64,000 nt of DNA from Breviolum minutum Mf 1.05b.01 (lineage: Eukaryota; Sar; Dinophyceae; Suessiales; Symbiodiniaceae): the NCBI GenBank assembly GCA_000507305.1, contig DF241124.1:24550-88549 (forward strand), written 5' to 3'. The position numbers and the translations under genes were made by a program. Shown in pieces: positions 44,493-57,364 of this stretch. The notes under the pieces were generated by a model, which saw nothing but the letters and a program-made list of their open reading frames with translations, ran no database searches and was not told where the DNA came from. How positions within the stretch are numbered: position 1 is the first letter of the stretch; the number at the start of each line of letters is the position of its first letter.

Positions 44493-46681
44493 TTTGGATG
44501 GATGGGCAGTATGTATATGTTGGCGTTTGATCTACTTGGACATGCTTGAACGTATGTATCTAGTATCGGCTAAGCATAGTAGGATATATCATATATCAGG
44601 ATATATACGATTTAATGATGAGCCTACCATTCCCGCGAAAAACGCACCGGCACACTCTGCGCAGGCAAAGCCGACCTCGCGCACCTCACTCGGAGTCTGC
44701 GTTGCAACATCATGGCTCAGGAAACCCTATCAGGCCTGTGGAATCGCAGCATGGGCGCTTTTAGATGGAGACAGAAAAGCTGAAATTGGCGGTACTTTTT
44801 CAGTTGGAATGAAGATTGACGTTTATAGAAGGTGGGCTTGTAGCACACCTGCCCTCATGAGGGACAGCACTGATGGTGCTAGAGAGAGAGAGAGAAATAT
44901 TCTTGTTACAGGGCTTTGAAACTTCTGAATGAGACAACGTATTCGATCAATACGTTGATTTTCGATCTGAGATCCCAGTAGTGGACTATGTCACTATGTG
45001 TTGAGAAGGGCTATGGTTTCCCAGAAGCCAAAAGGAATTGCAGAACCCCACTCTTGACGGCTTGAAGTTGGGGAGTTGCGATCAATAATAGCAATCGAAT
45101 GTATGATAGTTCCGTGTCCTCCAAAAGCCACGGCATGAATGTCCTGCAGATTCCTGCAGGCTAAGCCTCTAAGCCATAGTAAGTTTGCCGTTTGAAAAGC
45201 ATATACTAAGACCATTCAATTTCCAGAAGGGCACTGTCATATGCACAAATGTCCTTTATTGAAATATCATGAAATGACATAATGACAACCAAATGCGACA
45301 AGTAGATGAATATATAGAAATATAATGAAATATACACATGAATAGTGCAGCCGGTTGACCCTTTTCTATTTTGATTCTGCCATGGCCATCAGGTCTACAG
45401 GCTCTCGAAGTCATAGAGATGTGACTGACAAACGACACAGGTGGGGTTTTCCTTTGGCACCTTGCGAATGGCCGCAGCAGCCATGTGTACCCCTTTCAAT
45501 AGTAAGACCTTTGAACATTAGGAGTTGGTTCTTTTATGTAAACTTGGGAATGGGTCTAAGTCCAGATTTATTTTGCCACACTCGTGCACCTTTTTAGATT
45601 GAATCTGAAGGTGATGCTAGAAAACAAATTACCCTCATTGGGCCATTTTGTGCCAGCTTGAAAATCGAAGAAACGATCTCATAGCACAGTTTCCAGGCCT
45701 GGAAGTCAAGGCAAAAGCTTTGTTTAGTCAAAGTGATAGGTTTTCTAACCCATAGCATCCATGTGACTGGCATATTTACATATCTACTACATTTCCTACT
45801 TGCGCGCTACGCCTGGGGTTTTCTTAAAATCACTGTTTACGACCTTTTGGAATCAGCTAATATATATATATATACCCTTTCCTTTTTTTCCACATGTAGG
45901 TAAGTATATCAGTCCCATTAATGGTATGGGTAAGTCAAGTTGTCACAGATGGTATGTTCAGGCCGCGTCCGGACAGCTTCCCAATGACCTATCCAAATGA
46001 CCTGGAAGACGGGGAATGCAGCCCTTCGAGGTGGGCGATGAAGGGAAAAGGGGTGGGTCGGTTTCAAATAGTATCAGATGGATGGAGTTTAAATAACACA
46101 CGGATGCATATATATATATACATATATATACACATATATGTAGTTAAATTCAAGAGAGAGAATCTTTAGTGTATGATCTTTTTAATAGAGGAAAAAACAT
46201 CTATATGTATATATATATATACATACATATTTACATATGTATATATTTGACACATTTGACGTTTGTAAGCTTCCTTTAGTAAATCTAATTTCGAACTATA
46301 CCAGAAAGGAACATGAAGGGACACATTGAAAGTGTAGGCCTAGGATGGTCGATTTACTTGGGTATTTCCAGAAAGTTTGACGTTTTAAATGTTACTGGTC
46401 CGCTCTCAGCAGTGCGCATCAAGACCATCCTATTGAATCAATCCATCACGCGGACGACGCTGGCTTACCAGCCTAGGGCATTGTCATATAGTCGTAGTGT
46501 CAGATGTTGCGAGGATTCGTAGGTATGGGTATTGAATGGTATTGAGGTGTATGCTTGTACAAGCCCATACATATGTCTTATATCCTTCGATGGTTTTTAT
46601 TGGGTATGAATCTGCAATTCGTACGCGTAAATCATCACAGAATTGAATGAATACGTTGCACCTAGATGGATGTAGATACGC

Positions 46682-46773
46682 CCCTGAAAACTAACATGTC
46701 TTTGAAAAGGGGGCCATTTCAGAAGGAAAGTAGTCTTCCAACCACTATATTCAGGGGACATCTTAGTTTTCGG
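46682..46773. mobile_element. MITE-like element, family 3, copy 2 (about 92 bp)
   Basis: CCCTGAAAACTAACATGTC at the left is mirrored by GGACATCTTAGTTTTCGGG at the right. The interior shares TCTTCCAACCA with the next copy. Confidence 0.65.
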
Positions 46774-47356
46774 GTGAGTAAATTTAATTTAGATGATAAT
46801 GCATATATGCATATATATATGCCCATCCGCAATCCATGGGACTAACATATGTACCTACATTTACCATAACTTTAATACCAAATGTGGCAGGTGAATATAC
46901 CACTTCCATGGATCCTATGGTCATACCAAGGCCCCGTGAACGGAGCCGAAGTCCTTGGAAAACGAAGTCCGTGCTTCACGGGCCTTTTCCTCGGGGAACA
47001 GTTGGAAGGCCAGTGGGGTGAAATCAATTTTTGTTGAGGGAAAATCAACAAGATTGACCTTTCCAGATGTCGAAGGGATAAAAATAAGTGTGTGTTTTTG
47101 ATGATTGTTTGGGTGAATTTTTCAGTATGATTGAAAAATCTATTGGACAAACATGGGTATTTCTCCATGATTGAATATTTGAACATTGCATGAATTGATT
47201 GAAAAGGGGTCAGATACAAAAACAGCTACGTTTGCATGGCAAAAGTAGCGCTTCTAGCTTCCAAGTGGTGTTTTACTTCGCCATGACGTTCAGAAAATTC
47301 CGGAAAACACGTGGTGGATTGCTTGTATGGAAAGGTTTCATAACAAGGTCCACTCA

Positions 47357-47444
47357 TTGAAACTAACAGCTTGCACCTCAAAGGCTTTCCCAAAAAGAAA
47401 TAAATCTTCCAACCATCCATTTTCAGAGGCTATGTTAGTTTCAG
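47357..47444. mobile_element. MITE-like element, family 3, copy 3 (about 88 bp)
   Basis: TTGAAACTAACAGCTTGC at the left is mirrored by GGCTATGTTAGTTTCAG at the right, with ATCTTCCAACCATCC inside. It is slightly diverged from copy 2. Confidence 0.55.
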
Positions 47445-48649
47445 CAAGGGTAATTTACATAAAATCAAGTACACTTATAGGATCCAAATAGGCAATTTAC
47501 ATCCATTTACGGCTTAAGCATCATGGCAAAACAGTCGTTTTTTAAGCAGCAAAAACACGCAAAAGGCAGCTTAGAGCTTCCGGAAGTCACCAAGACTTGG
47601 GGATTGAGCCAGATCAAAGGTGCTGGGGGAAATGGCGTTTTTGGTTGGCGAAAGGTTGTGAGAGGTCATGCCTGCCATTCATAAAATTTGTTCCATATTT
47701 TCCCTATGTTGATTTGTTGTCTTCACGTGTGCCACTTGCTTTCCAACGATTTCTGTTTCACAAGAATCGATTTACCCAAAGTTGAAATTTGACGTTGATG
47801 AAATCTTGAAAAACGTCAAAGCAGCCAAAGCAATCGTTTGTTTCACTTGTTCTGAAGTGTGGTTTTTGAGTTCACTTTTTTTCCAGGATGCAAAAAACCG
47901 TACATAATGTATATATATATATATTTATATTTTTAACAAACAATACATATATACATATTTTGCATGCACTTGCAAACTTACTTTGGTGATGGCATTTACT
48001 ATAGCACTTTTGTGCTTGCAGTTTTCTCCATTCAGCAGGATGATGTTTATATTAATGATGGAGATTACGAGATAGATGGTATTTGCTTTGCCCACCTGCA
48101 GTGGTCGCAGGCATGAACGGCGTGAAAGGATAAGAAGAAGACGTCAAGATCCAAGGACAGCAATGGTATCAAGTGGTCCAATTTTAATGAGGGGAAAATG
48201 AACACGAATAAAGAGTGCAGCAATATGCAGCATTCAAATTTATATACATTTCTTCATCATAAGCCGCTGAAGATCTGAGTTGGGTGATGTATTTTCCACC
48301 AGCCACTTGGGCTGGGGAGATGTCAATTGCCTTGCGGATTTTTTGTGTCACCTTCGGTTGATCGAAATCCTTGGCGTGCCTTTGGGAACATGGTTTGTTC
48401 AACCCCTTTTGCAATCTCGCTTTGCATCCTTCAATCTTCGAATAGTAAAAAAACATGCTGGATATGAAATGTACAGTTCCCGCCTACTGGCGCTGATAGT
48501 TTTTTGGCAAGCATGTCAGACGCACACACACACACACACACATGTAGTCAACCTTGTTGGAGTGTGATTTGCCTTCGTTCTTCTTTGTCCGACATTTGCT
48601 TTACACATTTATATATATATATACATGCTATACCTCTCTTGGCCAGTGG

Positions 48650-48800
48650 GAGGCCCACACTACCTGTGCATCCTGAGAGCTTGCCAAGAAGCTATCCAAG
48701 AGATGACCATGGAGAGCGCGAAGATGCCAGAAGGCTGCGGGAAGCTGTGCTTCAAGCCAGGGATAAAGATGGGAGATGTATGGAAAGTTCTGAACAAGTT
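48650..48800 (+). CDS. Exon-like charged segment, unknown
   Basis: The + frame reads GRPTLPVHPESLPRSYPRDD, then HGEREDARRLREAVLQARDK. GC content rises here above its surroundings. A second + frame is also open, so the frame choice is uncertain. Confidence 0.3.
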
Positions 48801-48928
48801 TGGTTGTGCCGTTCATGTTCCTGTTCTATGTTTCTTTCCTCATTTGGGATTCTAAAGCAAATTCTAGTTCTATGCAGAGTCGTGGGGATTGGACACAAGA
48901 AACGATGCATTGACATGTAAGAAGTAGA

Positions 48929-49219
48929 ATGAACTTAGTACTCATCCATGAATGTGTCATAAAACACCTTAAGACGTTGTGTATTAGCATCAACATGTCG
49001 AGTTTTCTTTGGGAAGTTCCCGCAGTAGCCAGATACTTCAGGCCACCAAAAGCGGCGGAATCAGATACAGGTTGTTGCGCAGAAAAGAATCAGGGCCACC
49101 GTAACGTGCGCTAGTGCAAAATGAACAGGATTACTTTTCCAGAACACAAAACTTGGATATTTGCCAGAAAATTTGGGGAAACTCCGCGGAAGCAGGGACG
49201 CATCAATTCCAACCGGGAT
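48929..49219 (+). CDS. Two short exon-like segments, unknown
   Basis: One frame (48929-49114) ends VPAVARYFRPPKAAESDTGC, then CAEKNQGHRNVR and TAG. Seven bases later an ATG at 49121 opens MNRITFPEHKTWIFARKFGE, then TPRKQGRINSNRDS, up to a consensus donor GTAAGT at 49220. The second looks like a genuine first exon. Its next exon is not identified; 49510-49757 or the transporter at 50114 are possible. Confidence 0.3.
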
Positions 49220-49509
49220 TCTGTAAGTCACACATTCTTGATTCTTGGGATTACATTTGGTAGATTGCATCCCCATAAGTCAGGAGCTGCGTCAATGAAG
49301 AAGTCAGAATTCACAAACAGAAAGTGCGAACAAGTTCCACAAAGTGTCCTTTGATTTCTATTAATGATGTCTACTCTATTTTGAATATATTTTGAATATG
49401 TATATGTATATATGTATATATTATATATAATATATAAACATGTTTTTTTTTACACCTCCTTTTAGATCGGGGCATCAAAACACCAATCTGGTTTTTTGTT
49501 CACCAGGGC

Positions 49510-49757
49510 AGATTCTCGCAGCCCGTGTCCGAAGTATCATACGCCAAGCGGAAGGCCAAGAAAACACATTGACCATGGGAGTTGGGAATGCCCCTGTTGT
49601 TCCATCGAGTAGGAAGATATTAGATGAAAATTCCACGCTGTCAAAATGGATTTGTTTGGCATTGATGGCATTGTTGTTTGTTCCTCTGGAGATGATTCGT
49701 GAGCGTTTTTGTTTGCCAGGGCTACAGCATCCAGACATCACACGCGAAGCTTCGTGA
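49510..49757 (+). CDS. Exon-like segment with a membrane helix
   Basis: The frame reads ARVRSIIRQAEGQENTLTMG, then a polar linker, then SKWICLALMALLFVPLEMIR, and closes at TGA 49757. It is convincingly coding. It lies 350 bp upstream of the phosphate-type transporter and might be the end of a preceding gene or an N-terminal exon of it; phase was not resolved. Confidence 0.35.
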
Positions 49758-50113
49758 TCTACCATGCAAGGTGCACGAATAGGGTTTGAAGTTTGGGTGG
49801 ATTTGATGTTTTTTGCTGTAAGATTCTAGATCTTTGTCTATCTGTACATAATATATGTATATTATATATTTATATATATAAATATACATAAATATATGTG
49901 TGTATATTATGTTTAGGGCTGGTTGGGTCATTTCCCTTTTTGTTCCTGGGCGTACATTTAGCAATCTCACATTTGTTAATGATTGTCACTAAATGTTATT
50001 TGGGAGGCATTGTTGCTCCGGCACACAGGGCTTCAGTGTGCGGGAACAGCACCTAGAATGAAAAGCAGGTACTTGATGAAAAGTCAATTTTATCAGTTAC
50101 CATGTTCTGACAG
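49758..50113. other. Short spacer before the transporter
   Basis: Only TA-rich DNA (49845-49905) and no supportable gene. Confidence 0.4.
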
Positions 50114-53100
50114 GTCTATCTCGATCTTTTCAAAACTTCAAGAATAGTTTGGAAAGGTCGGAAAGGAGATTCTATCTCAAAGCACCCTTGGCCGCTTTTA
50201 GCTCAATCTTGGGAGAAGGAACAAAGAACGCTCTGCTTTTCGTTGTCCATTGCAATGGTGCACCCGATCATCACTGGGATTGCAACGGGCATTGGTTTGC
50301 TGACAGACAAGTACATGCTTGGTGCCACCAATTTTGTGGAACACTATGCAGTCGAGTTTCATGCCACAGATGCGCAGAAGGATTTTGTAAAATCAGCAAT
50401 GTATGGAGGTGCAATCTTGGGAATGATACTCAGCTGAATGGTTATTTAAGTTATTTATACTGGATGAGTATGATTATGTGTATCAGGTGTCATTGATGAA
50501 TCATGATTAATGAACACAAGTATGTAGTAGTACAGTATTTAGTATTGATTATTAGAACGGATACTTTTTCAATGATCTATGAATTCTACCACTTTTGGGC
50601 GCTCAGAGACTTGAAAGGAATGGTCCATGATGTCTTTCTGTTTGAAGTTGAGAAATCAAAATGCAAATGAACCTGAGTTACCTGCATTGGGCGTGTAGAT
50701 ATATACAGGATCTTATCATTGTAGTAGATATTTACAGGATATTTTCAGTAGCGACACATGCTTGTAGGCAGTTGCGTACAAACGCTGTACAAACAAAAAT
50801 CAGCCGACTATTTTTTTTTCGTGGTCGTTTTTGCTCGAAACCGTGTTTTCCTGTCAAAAAAATGGTTTTCCTGAAATTGGGTTTTACCTCAGGATCGTTA
50901 TGGGACCACTGTCCGATATTATTGGCAGACGTGCAGGACTACTTCTTTGTTCCCTCATTACCTTGATCGGTGCTTTGCTAAGCACCTTCGCGTGGGGTGA
51001 GAACGTGTTGATTGCTGCGAGGAGAGGGGACCAAAATATTGAAACAGAAAAAACTTGAAGTGTAAAAAACTCATGGTCTTTGAAGATGTCACACCATGTC
51101 GACATTAAAAACAAGTCCTTTTCATAAATCTCTCCTAAAATTATCGGCAAAAAGCAGCTCAAGTTGAGAAAGAATTAATCGAATGGACCACACCAAAATC
51201 CCCTTAATGAGGCTAGGATTTGGATCGAGTCATTTGGCTAACCCCCACCCCAATTTCAAAAAACAATTTACATGCTCATTTAGGTTGGTATAATCTATCG
51301 TGTTGTTCTCTACAAACTCCAGGATCATCACCGGCGTTGGCATGGGCGGTGAATATCCTTTGGCTTCCTCTCATAGTGCCGAGAGTTCAGAAAACTCCAG
51401 TGATGGCGCTCGGAACGTGGCGTTGTTATACCTCTTTGGTTCGGGTGGTGGGCAAGCCTTGTGTCCATTAGTGACCTACTTGATGGATGTAGGTGGTGTC
51501 CCACATCATATCTTATGGCGTTGGATCTTCGGTTTGGGATCCATTTTGTTGCTTGGATTTGTTTGGGTTGGTTATTTTTGTTTGCATTCAGAAGTAAAAT
51601 TTCCATTGGTTGTTGGTTGATTGTTGGTTGGTTTGAGATACTTTTTGGACATTTCCATTGGATCATTTGGGTTCAAGCAGCCTGCCCCAGATTCAGGTCA
51701 GCTGCTGGTCTCGTGCTTCGTTTCCTGACCACCAAAGATAGCGAGAAATTTACCGAAAGCAAAGCGGCAGAAAAAGCTCACAAGGACCATTTCTATAGGC
51801 TATAGGTGGTGGTTTCAAAGATTGTTTAATTTTCACCCTCATTTTGGGGAAGATCCCCATTTTGACTCATTTGTTTCAAAGGGGTTGAAACCACTAACTG
51901 TTTAGCTGTTTGATGTTGGAATCCATGTTTCTGTTTCAAATTTGACAAGCAAATTGGATCCGGTTGATAAATTCATCATTCAAAATCCAACATGTAGATG
52001 CTTCAACTCACAAAAAAGATAGTGTGGTAGTGGATGGTGAAGGGGGCAAGATGAACTATTGGAAGGCAGGTGCCATTTGGGAATCCCAGACTTTCGGTCA
52101 AATGCAGACATCACCTGAACCAGGCCTGATTTTTTAGGAGTCCTCAACCGAGCCCCTAAGGTTCGCACGATGTTCAATTCACTCAATTGACCCAGACATT
52201 GGTAGATGATTTTCCCCTTAACATCAACGCGATAAAATCTCAACAACAATTCTCAAGCTGGTACACTTGCTGTATTTGACAAGATGGCTAGGAGACTACC
52301 ATGTCATTGCTCCTTCCATATTGGAGACCTTTGTTGGGCACTGCTGGGTGTTGGGCCCTTTTCGACATTGTGGAATATGGCCTCAAGCAAAATGATGCAG
52401 CCATCTTTGATTCAGGAAGCGAAACTGCCTATAGCCGGTGCCTTGGCAAATCTCCAATTCGCCTTACCCGTGGGTATTGCGGGTCATCCGATCATCCGAT
52501 GTTAATTTTGGATTCCATACTCTTCCAGGTTTCGCAAACCAAAATGTGATAGATCTGATGATTCAACTTGATGGTGGAGCCACAGAAAAAGCCATTGTTT
52601 TGGATGTTTTGGGTTTTTTTTTCCATCCCTTTAGCCTTCAGATGGTTCCCTTCAATGCTTCCTTGGGGAAAAACAGATCGGATCAACTTGAGGAGCGTCC
52701 TGGACGTTTTCTTCACTCGCTTATTGGTGATCCCTTCCTTAATTCTGGCGCCATGGCTCCTTACAAAAATCTCCAGCAAAAGGGTCCAATTCTTTGGTTT
52801 TGCCGGATGTGCCGTTTGTAATCTTATCCTCGCTTTGTTCTTGAAACCACTGCGAGACATCAAGATTCTATTCTTTACACTGCACCTTGGCGTTTTTGTG
52901 TGTCTGTGTGTGGCTGACTTCCATGACGATTCAAAAAATGAGTCAGTTGCAACAATGATGCAAGTGATATAAGTATGATATACTAGATCTATACTAGATC
53001 TAACCTAACCCCCTCAATTCAGTAACTGTTGCAAATCAAGGTTTAGGTTGGATAATCCTGGCGGTGACGAGCCGGCATCCTGGGTGGGGGGGGGTGAACC

Positions 53101-54022
53101 CAAAATTGGAAGCTTGCCCATTGATGTTTCAATCGAGTTCCTGCATACCTACTGTCGTGACATAGGTTTGTGAAGAATGAGGTGTTTAGCTTGGAAGATT
53201 TCCCTTCTTGGGACCATTGCTTACAGAATCGTACAGCACCATTTTAGTTCAAATGTGTGTACCTAACGGCTTCATCATTTAGGCATTATGTTGACGACAA
53301 TCAGATGATGGGGTCAACCCCCTGCTCGGTCAACCCAGTTCTTGAAGATGTGAAAAGAATCCAGGTACATTTTGCAGCTCTCGTTTCAAAGTATGCCTGG
53401 AGTAACTACCATGGCCATTTCTGCGGAGATCTATCCTAGCATGGTTCGTGGAACTGGCGCTGGTATTAGCGCTGCTTGTGGGAAAGTGGGAGCTACAGTG
53501 GGATCCTATTCATTTTCTGAGTTGAAGAAACTTGTAGCAATACAGGGATGGTGTTGTTTTGTTGCTTTACACAGGATTTTGGCATTTTTGCTTTCTGAAT
53601 TCTATATGGTTTTGGTAAATTTGGGTGGTATAACATGGACCTTGATGGAGTTTGGATGTATAAAACGGCTAGTCGTTGCCATTTTGTCAGCATGGTTGTC
53701 TTTGTGAGCCTTTTCTACAAATTCCATCTGTTTGTCGGATGAAACTGCGATCAGAGCAATCTCAAGAGCATTGCAGTTGTCAATTCTAAGGAACCAAGGG
53801 CACATTGATGCAATCTTTTGGACTGTGACCGGAACCTCCATCGCGGCAATGGTCTTGACTCTTGTGGCTATTCCGTTCTACAATGGACACACCATTGATG
53901 CTGCAGACAAGCTTGCTAGAAACTGTCCTGAAATTATTGAAACTAAGATCTTCACCACCAGGGAACAGCATATTTATAGGTCAGCATGGTCCAGTGACCT
54001 TAAAAAGGAAGTGACACCATAA
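50114..54022 (+). CDS. Major-facilitator transporter of the phosphate:H+ symporter (PHT1/PHS) type
   Basis: Exons 50114-50424 (HPIITGIATGIGLLTDKYML, first helix), 50893-51021 (MGPLSDIIGRRAGLL, the MFS G-x3-D-x2-GRR loop) and 51323-51592 (GVGMGGEYPLASS, matching the GIGIGG(D/E)YPLS signature) join with exact phase. Further exons: about 51697-51800 (charged central loop), from 52291 (RPLLGTAGCWALFDIVEYG, the LLGTAG-W-DI motif), about 52650-52880 (helices including PSLILAPWLLTKI), 53378-53546 (PGVTTMAISAEIYPSMVRGT, the TT-x3-AEI(F/Y)P-R motif, then SAACGKVGA) and 53799-54022, ending TAA. The last two join in phase. Introns after 50424, 51021 and 53546 start GATACT, GAGAGG and GATGGT. The family imports inorganic phosphate or related anions with protons across the plasma membrane. 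The extreme N-terminus and the e4-e5-e6 junctions are unresolved. This is the most confident family call in the window. Confidence 0.78.
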
Positions 54023-57000
54023 GAGTTTGATAATATTTCTATCCGGTGCAAAGGGTAAATTTACAGAAAGATCAGAAACACTTGATCAAAAAATTACCTA
54101 ATCACATTTCTGAACATTTCAGAACACTGGCTTTGTGAGAGACTGTAGGCTCTAGACAAAGACTGGACAGCTTCAACTGTTTGTATTTGTTTTCAATGGA
54201 TTTGAAAAAATCCTGGAGGTTGGATGCGCGCCGTGTCTTTTTTTGAGTCACTAAAGATCATTGGAGATTATTGGACTCTAAGGAGAAGGAAAACCAAAGC
54301 AGGCAGTCCGAGTTCTCTTCAGTGGACCCTTGAACCATGATGGCTCCAAGTCTGGAGGATATGAATCTGATGGATTTTCAACAGATGAGGAGAGCATTCC
54401 TGAGTGAAAAGAATGCTGTATCCACTTTCAATTTCTCGACATATAGAAAGACAGGCTTCCCTCGGTGGTAGAGGGACCAATGATCAGATGTTGTCAATGT
54501 TTTCGGTGTTTGCTCTGACCACTGAGCAAGCAATAACTTCAATCAATCCTTCGACATCCTCGTTGGTGTTTCATTCTGTTACACCTGTATTCCATGACAA
54601 TTTCGTTTTTATGGCCGAAACCAAACTCCTGCGTGGGAACCTACGCGGGAACGGTGGCCGAAATTGGCGAAGTGTTTTGGACGAGGTTTGGATGTCGAAA
54701 AAGGATCGGGCTGCCATGAGCTGTAGGACGATGGTGCTTTGCGAAGTGGAGAGTTTCGAAGTCAGAAGAATAACATGAAGAATTGTACTCGTATAGTTTG
54801 TTTCAGCGGAGTCTTTGCGAGAATTGCATGTAGCCAGTAACACAGTAACACATCGTTGTTTACTTATAATACCCGCATGGTCCGTATGCATTTTGCACTG
54901 GAGTATGTCTACCACTACAGTACGAATGAGTTTGGTTCAGTAACAGCCTATGACAAAGGAATGGCAAAGCAAACCTGCAATGTTCACCCCGCGCGTACCC
55001 ACAGTGACACTCAACAACATTCTTGATGGTTTTTGTACTGGAATTAAGGAAACAAAGCATAGACACAAATCAGGTGGTGGACTTGACTGGCTTTATACAC
55101 TCAGCTTGGACTTGCGTGATGTGCTCGTGCCCCATGCATTTATGCGCGCCATGTTTTGAGTTTTGGTCTTCCACACCCTCCGAAAATATCTGGAATCAAT
55201 TAAATAATCACAACGTAATGTGTTTGATTTTTCACCCATACGAGTGTTGATATGATCAAATTTTCGAGAACCCCCTGTGTTGTTCCAAAAACCCCGCGCC
55301 AGGGTGGGGAGCGAGACAGAGAGCGAGGACAGCGATTGGACGGTGAAGACTTCATACACGGTCCTTCGCGACGAGGCGGTGCCTTGTGTTGAGGATGTAT
55401 ATATATATCCTCCTTGATGTTTCTTTTAGAAGACCATCGGGAAAAGGTATACAATCCCCCCCCCGTTTGTTGGATGAACTGGATGAACCTCAGCTTGTGA
55501 GAACTTTGGGGTCATGCCGGAGTTATGGATGGCGATTTAGGGGTGGTGAGTTGTCTCATGACAACTTTTGCACGTAAGTTGCGGGAGAAAAGCTTACTTG
55601 ATGTGAGCGAGTGAATGGCACATGTGCCATGTACCGCAATGATCGGTTTGACGGGAATAGAGTGTGGATAATTATGTAACCATTTGTTTCACCAACTGTA
55701 TCCATGTGGGAATCATGTGGGATAATGTTGTCATGTCTTACCCGTTCGGCTTTATCCATAGTAATTCCCACATGCTGAGCAGACGCTATGACCCTCATGT
55801 GTCAGGTGCCCGCACCAAAACCGTGCGAGAGATGGCAGCGAGCGGAGGAGGATTCCATCCTGCGGATATCCATTGGAATCAGATGGCTTCGTGTAGCAAC
55901 ACCTAAAACACTCCAGAAATTCATGGAATTTCCCATTTCAACCGCATCACATTTGTATCCAAGTATCTTGGAACTTGATACTTTAAAGTGTTGCACAGAA
56001 ACGATGTGAAAGTGTCTGAAATAAACGTACGTACAGAACATTGAACATTGTAGAAACAGCAATCAAAATTTGGACACTCAAGAAATGCATTGATACCATA
56101 AAAACATCTAGACCTTTCTACCTGGTTCCTCCTTGATTGCATCTTGTTTGCCGCTACTTTTCAGCACTACAGTTCTTGGGTTTCTAGGCATTCTTTTAGC
56201 ACTGCAACAACGTCCCCGTGAAGCAACATCTCCCGGGACGCAGGGGAGCCGGAAATCAACTGAGATGCGGCGTAGTGCAATGGGGCAATCAGATGCTCCA
56301 GAGGCCCACTGGAACTTGCTACTTAAGGACCTATCGTTGACCTTCAGCTTTGTATAAACATCTTGCAATGAACTATATACAGATGTCACATGACAGGTTA
56401 CCTCAGTTTTCAAAAGATCCAAAGAAGGTGATTTTGATAAAGGAACCCTCAAAAATGACATCAATTGATTCAGGTCGATTAAATGTTCTAAGCCATCCAG
56501 GTGTATTTCGTGGCGGTTCCTGCAGCGATGCTGCTAGGAGGGTATCAAGCAAGGCCATCCCTTAGGTATATTATTTGCACTGTGGAATTGAGAGATCCCC
56601 TTCTTGGGGTGAGGAGCCTTACTTAACACCATGGCTTTTTGTCAATGCAATGCAACATCGTTAAGTAGAAAGATTATCAAAGGTGCAAAAAAAACATTTA
56701 AACACTTAAGTGGGAAATCGGTCGGACGCCCCTGCAACAAAAAACATAATATGAAATCTCTTGGTTTTTCAGCTGCACCCCATAGTCCATAGTCACCTGG
56801 GTCCTTGAATCTCACCCAAGAAAATGTCGATGGCTTCCCGTTGCTGCCTGGGAGATGGTTTGACGTCAGGCCCTGGGCTTGCGCCAGTTGCCACCACGAG
56901 AGCCAGCGAGTTTGGAACACAGACATTCCCGCGATCGCCAGGTCGGGGGATGGATGGGCCGGTGAGGAGACGTAAAGATATGCCTATTGAAGAATCTTAT

Positions 57001-57364
57001 TGAGACACACAGGATGATACTTGTATCATCCTTATGTTGTGTTTCTATCTTTCTCGTGGGTCCATTTAGTTTAAGTTTCCTTTCTGTTGTTTGGCATTCC
57101 GTCTTGCTGTTCCACATTTATATAAGACATCAGAGTTCAATCGTAGCCAATCTACAAATTATTGTGGAGATAGCCACGTGGTTTGATGAGATGTTTTCTA
57201 AAGAGGCCATTGGTAGTGATGGCATGCTTGGATGATCTATTGGCTTAGCTAGGTGTTCAGGAACTGGGGGGGCTGGCAAAAATACAGCCATAACACATCA
57301 AAACACTCTATATACATTCTATGTACTGTATAGCTATGTATAGCTTAGCTATATTTTTAAACCC
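54023..57364 (+). other. Region with a few exon-like frames
   Basis: A short ORF at 54337-54471 (ATG; APSLEDMNLMDFQQMRRAFL, then SEKNAVSTFNFSTY) and the overlapping 54404-54778 frame (ending KKDRAAMSCRTMVLCEVESF) look coding in part. Frames at 55788-55906 and 56133-56357 are weaker. TA and CCCCCCC tracts occur near 55397 and 55456. No family is recognised. Confidence 0.3.

Larger units (their letters stand above)
44493..48649 (+). other. Region of scattered exon-like frames and small repeats
   Basis: Partly coding-looking + frames: 44633-44780 (TLCAGKADLAHLTRSL), 45380-45470 (STGSRSHRDVTDKRHRWG), 45946-46060 (GMFRPRPDSFPMTYPNDLED) and 46313-46522 (ATG start, GLGWSIYLGISRKFDVLN). None can be joined in phase to another. 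Two MITE-like elements (46682, 47357), TA runs (45859-45876, 46109-46140, 46203-46221, 47908-47923) and a CA run (48523-48541) lie here. Confidence 0.3.
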
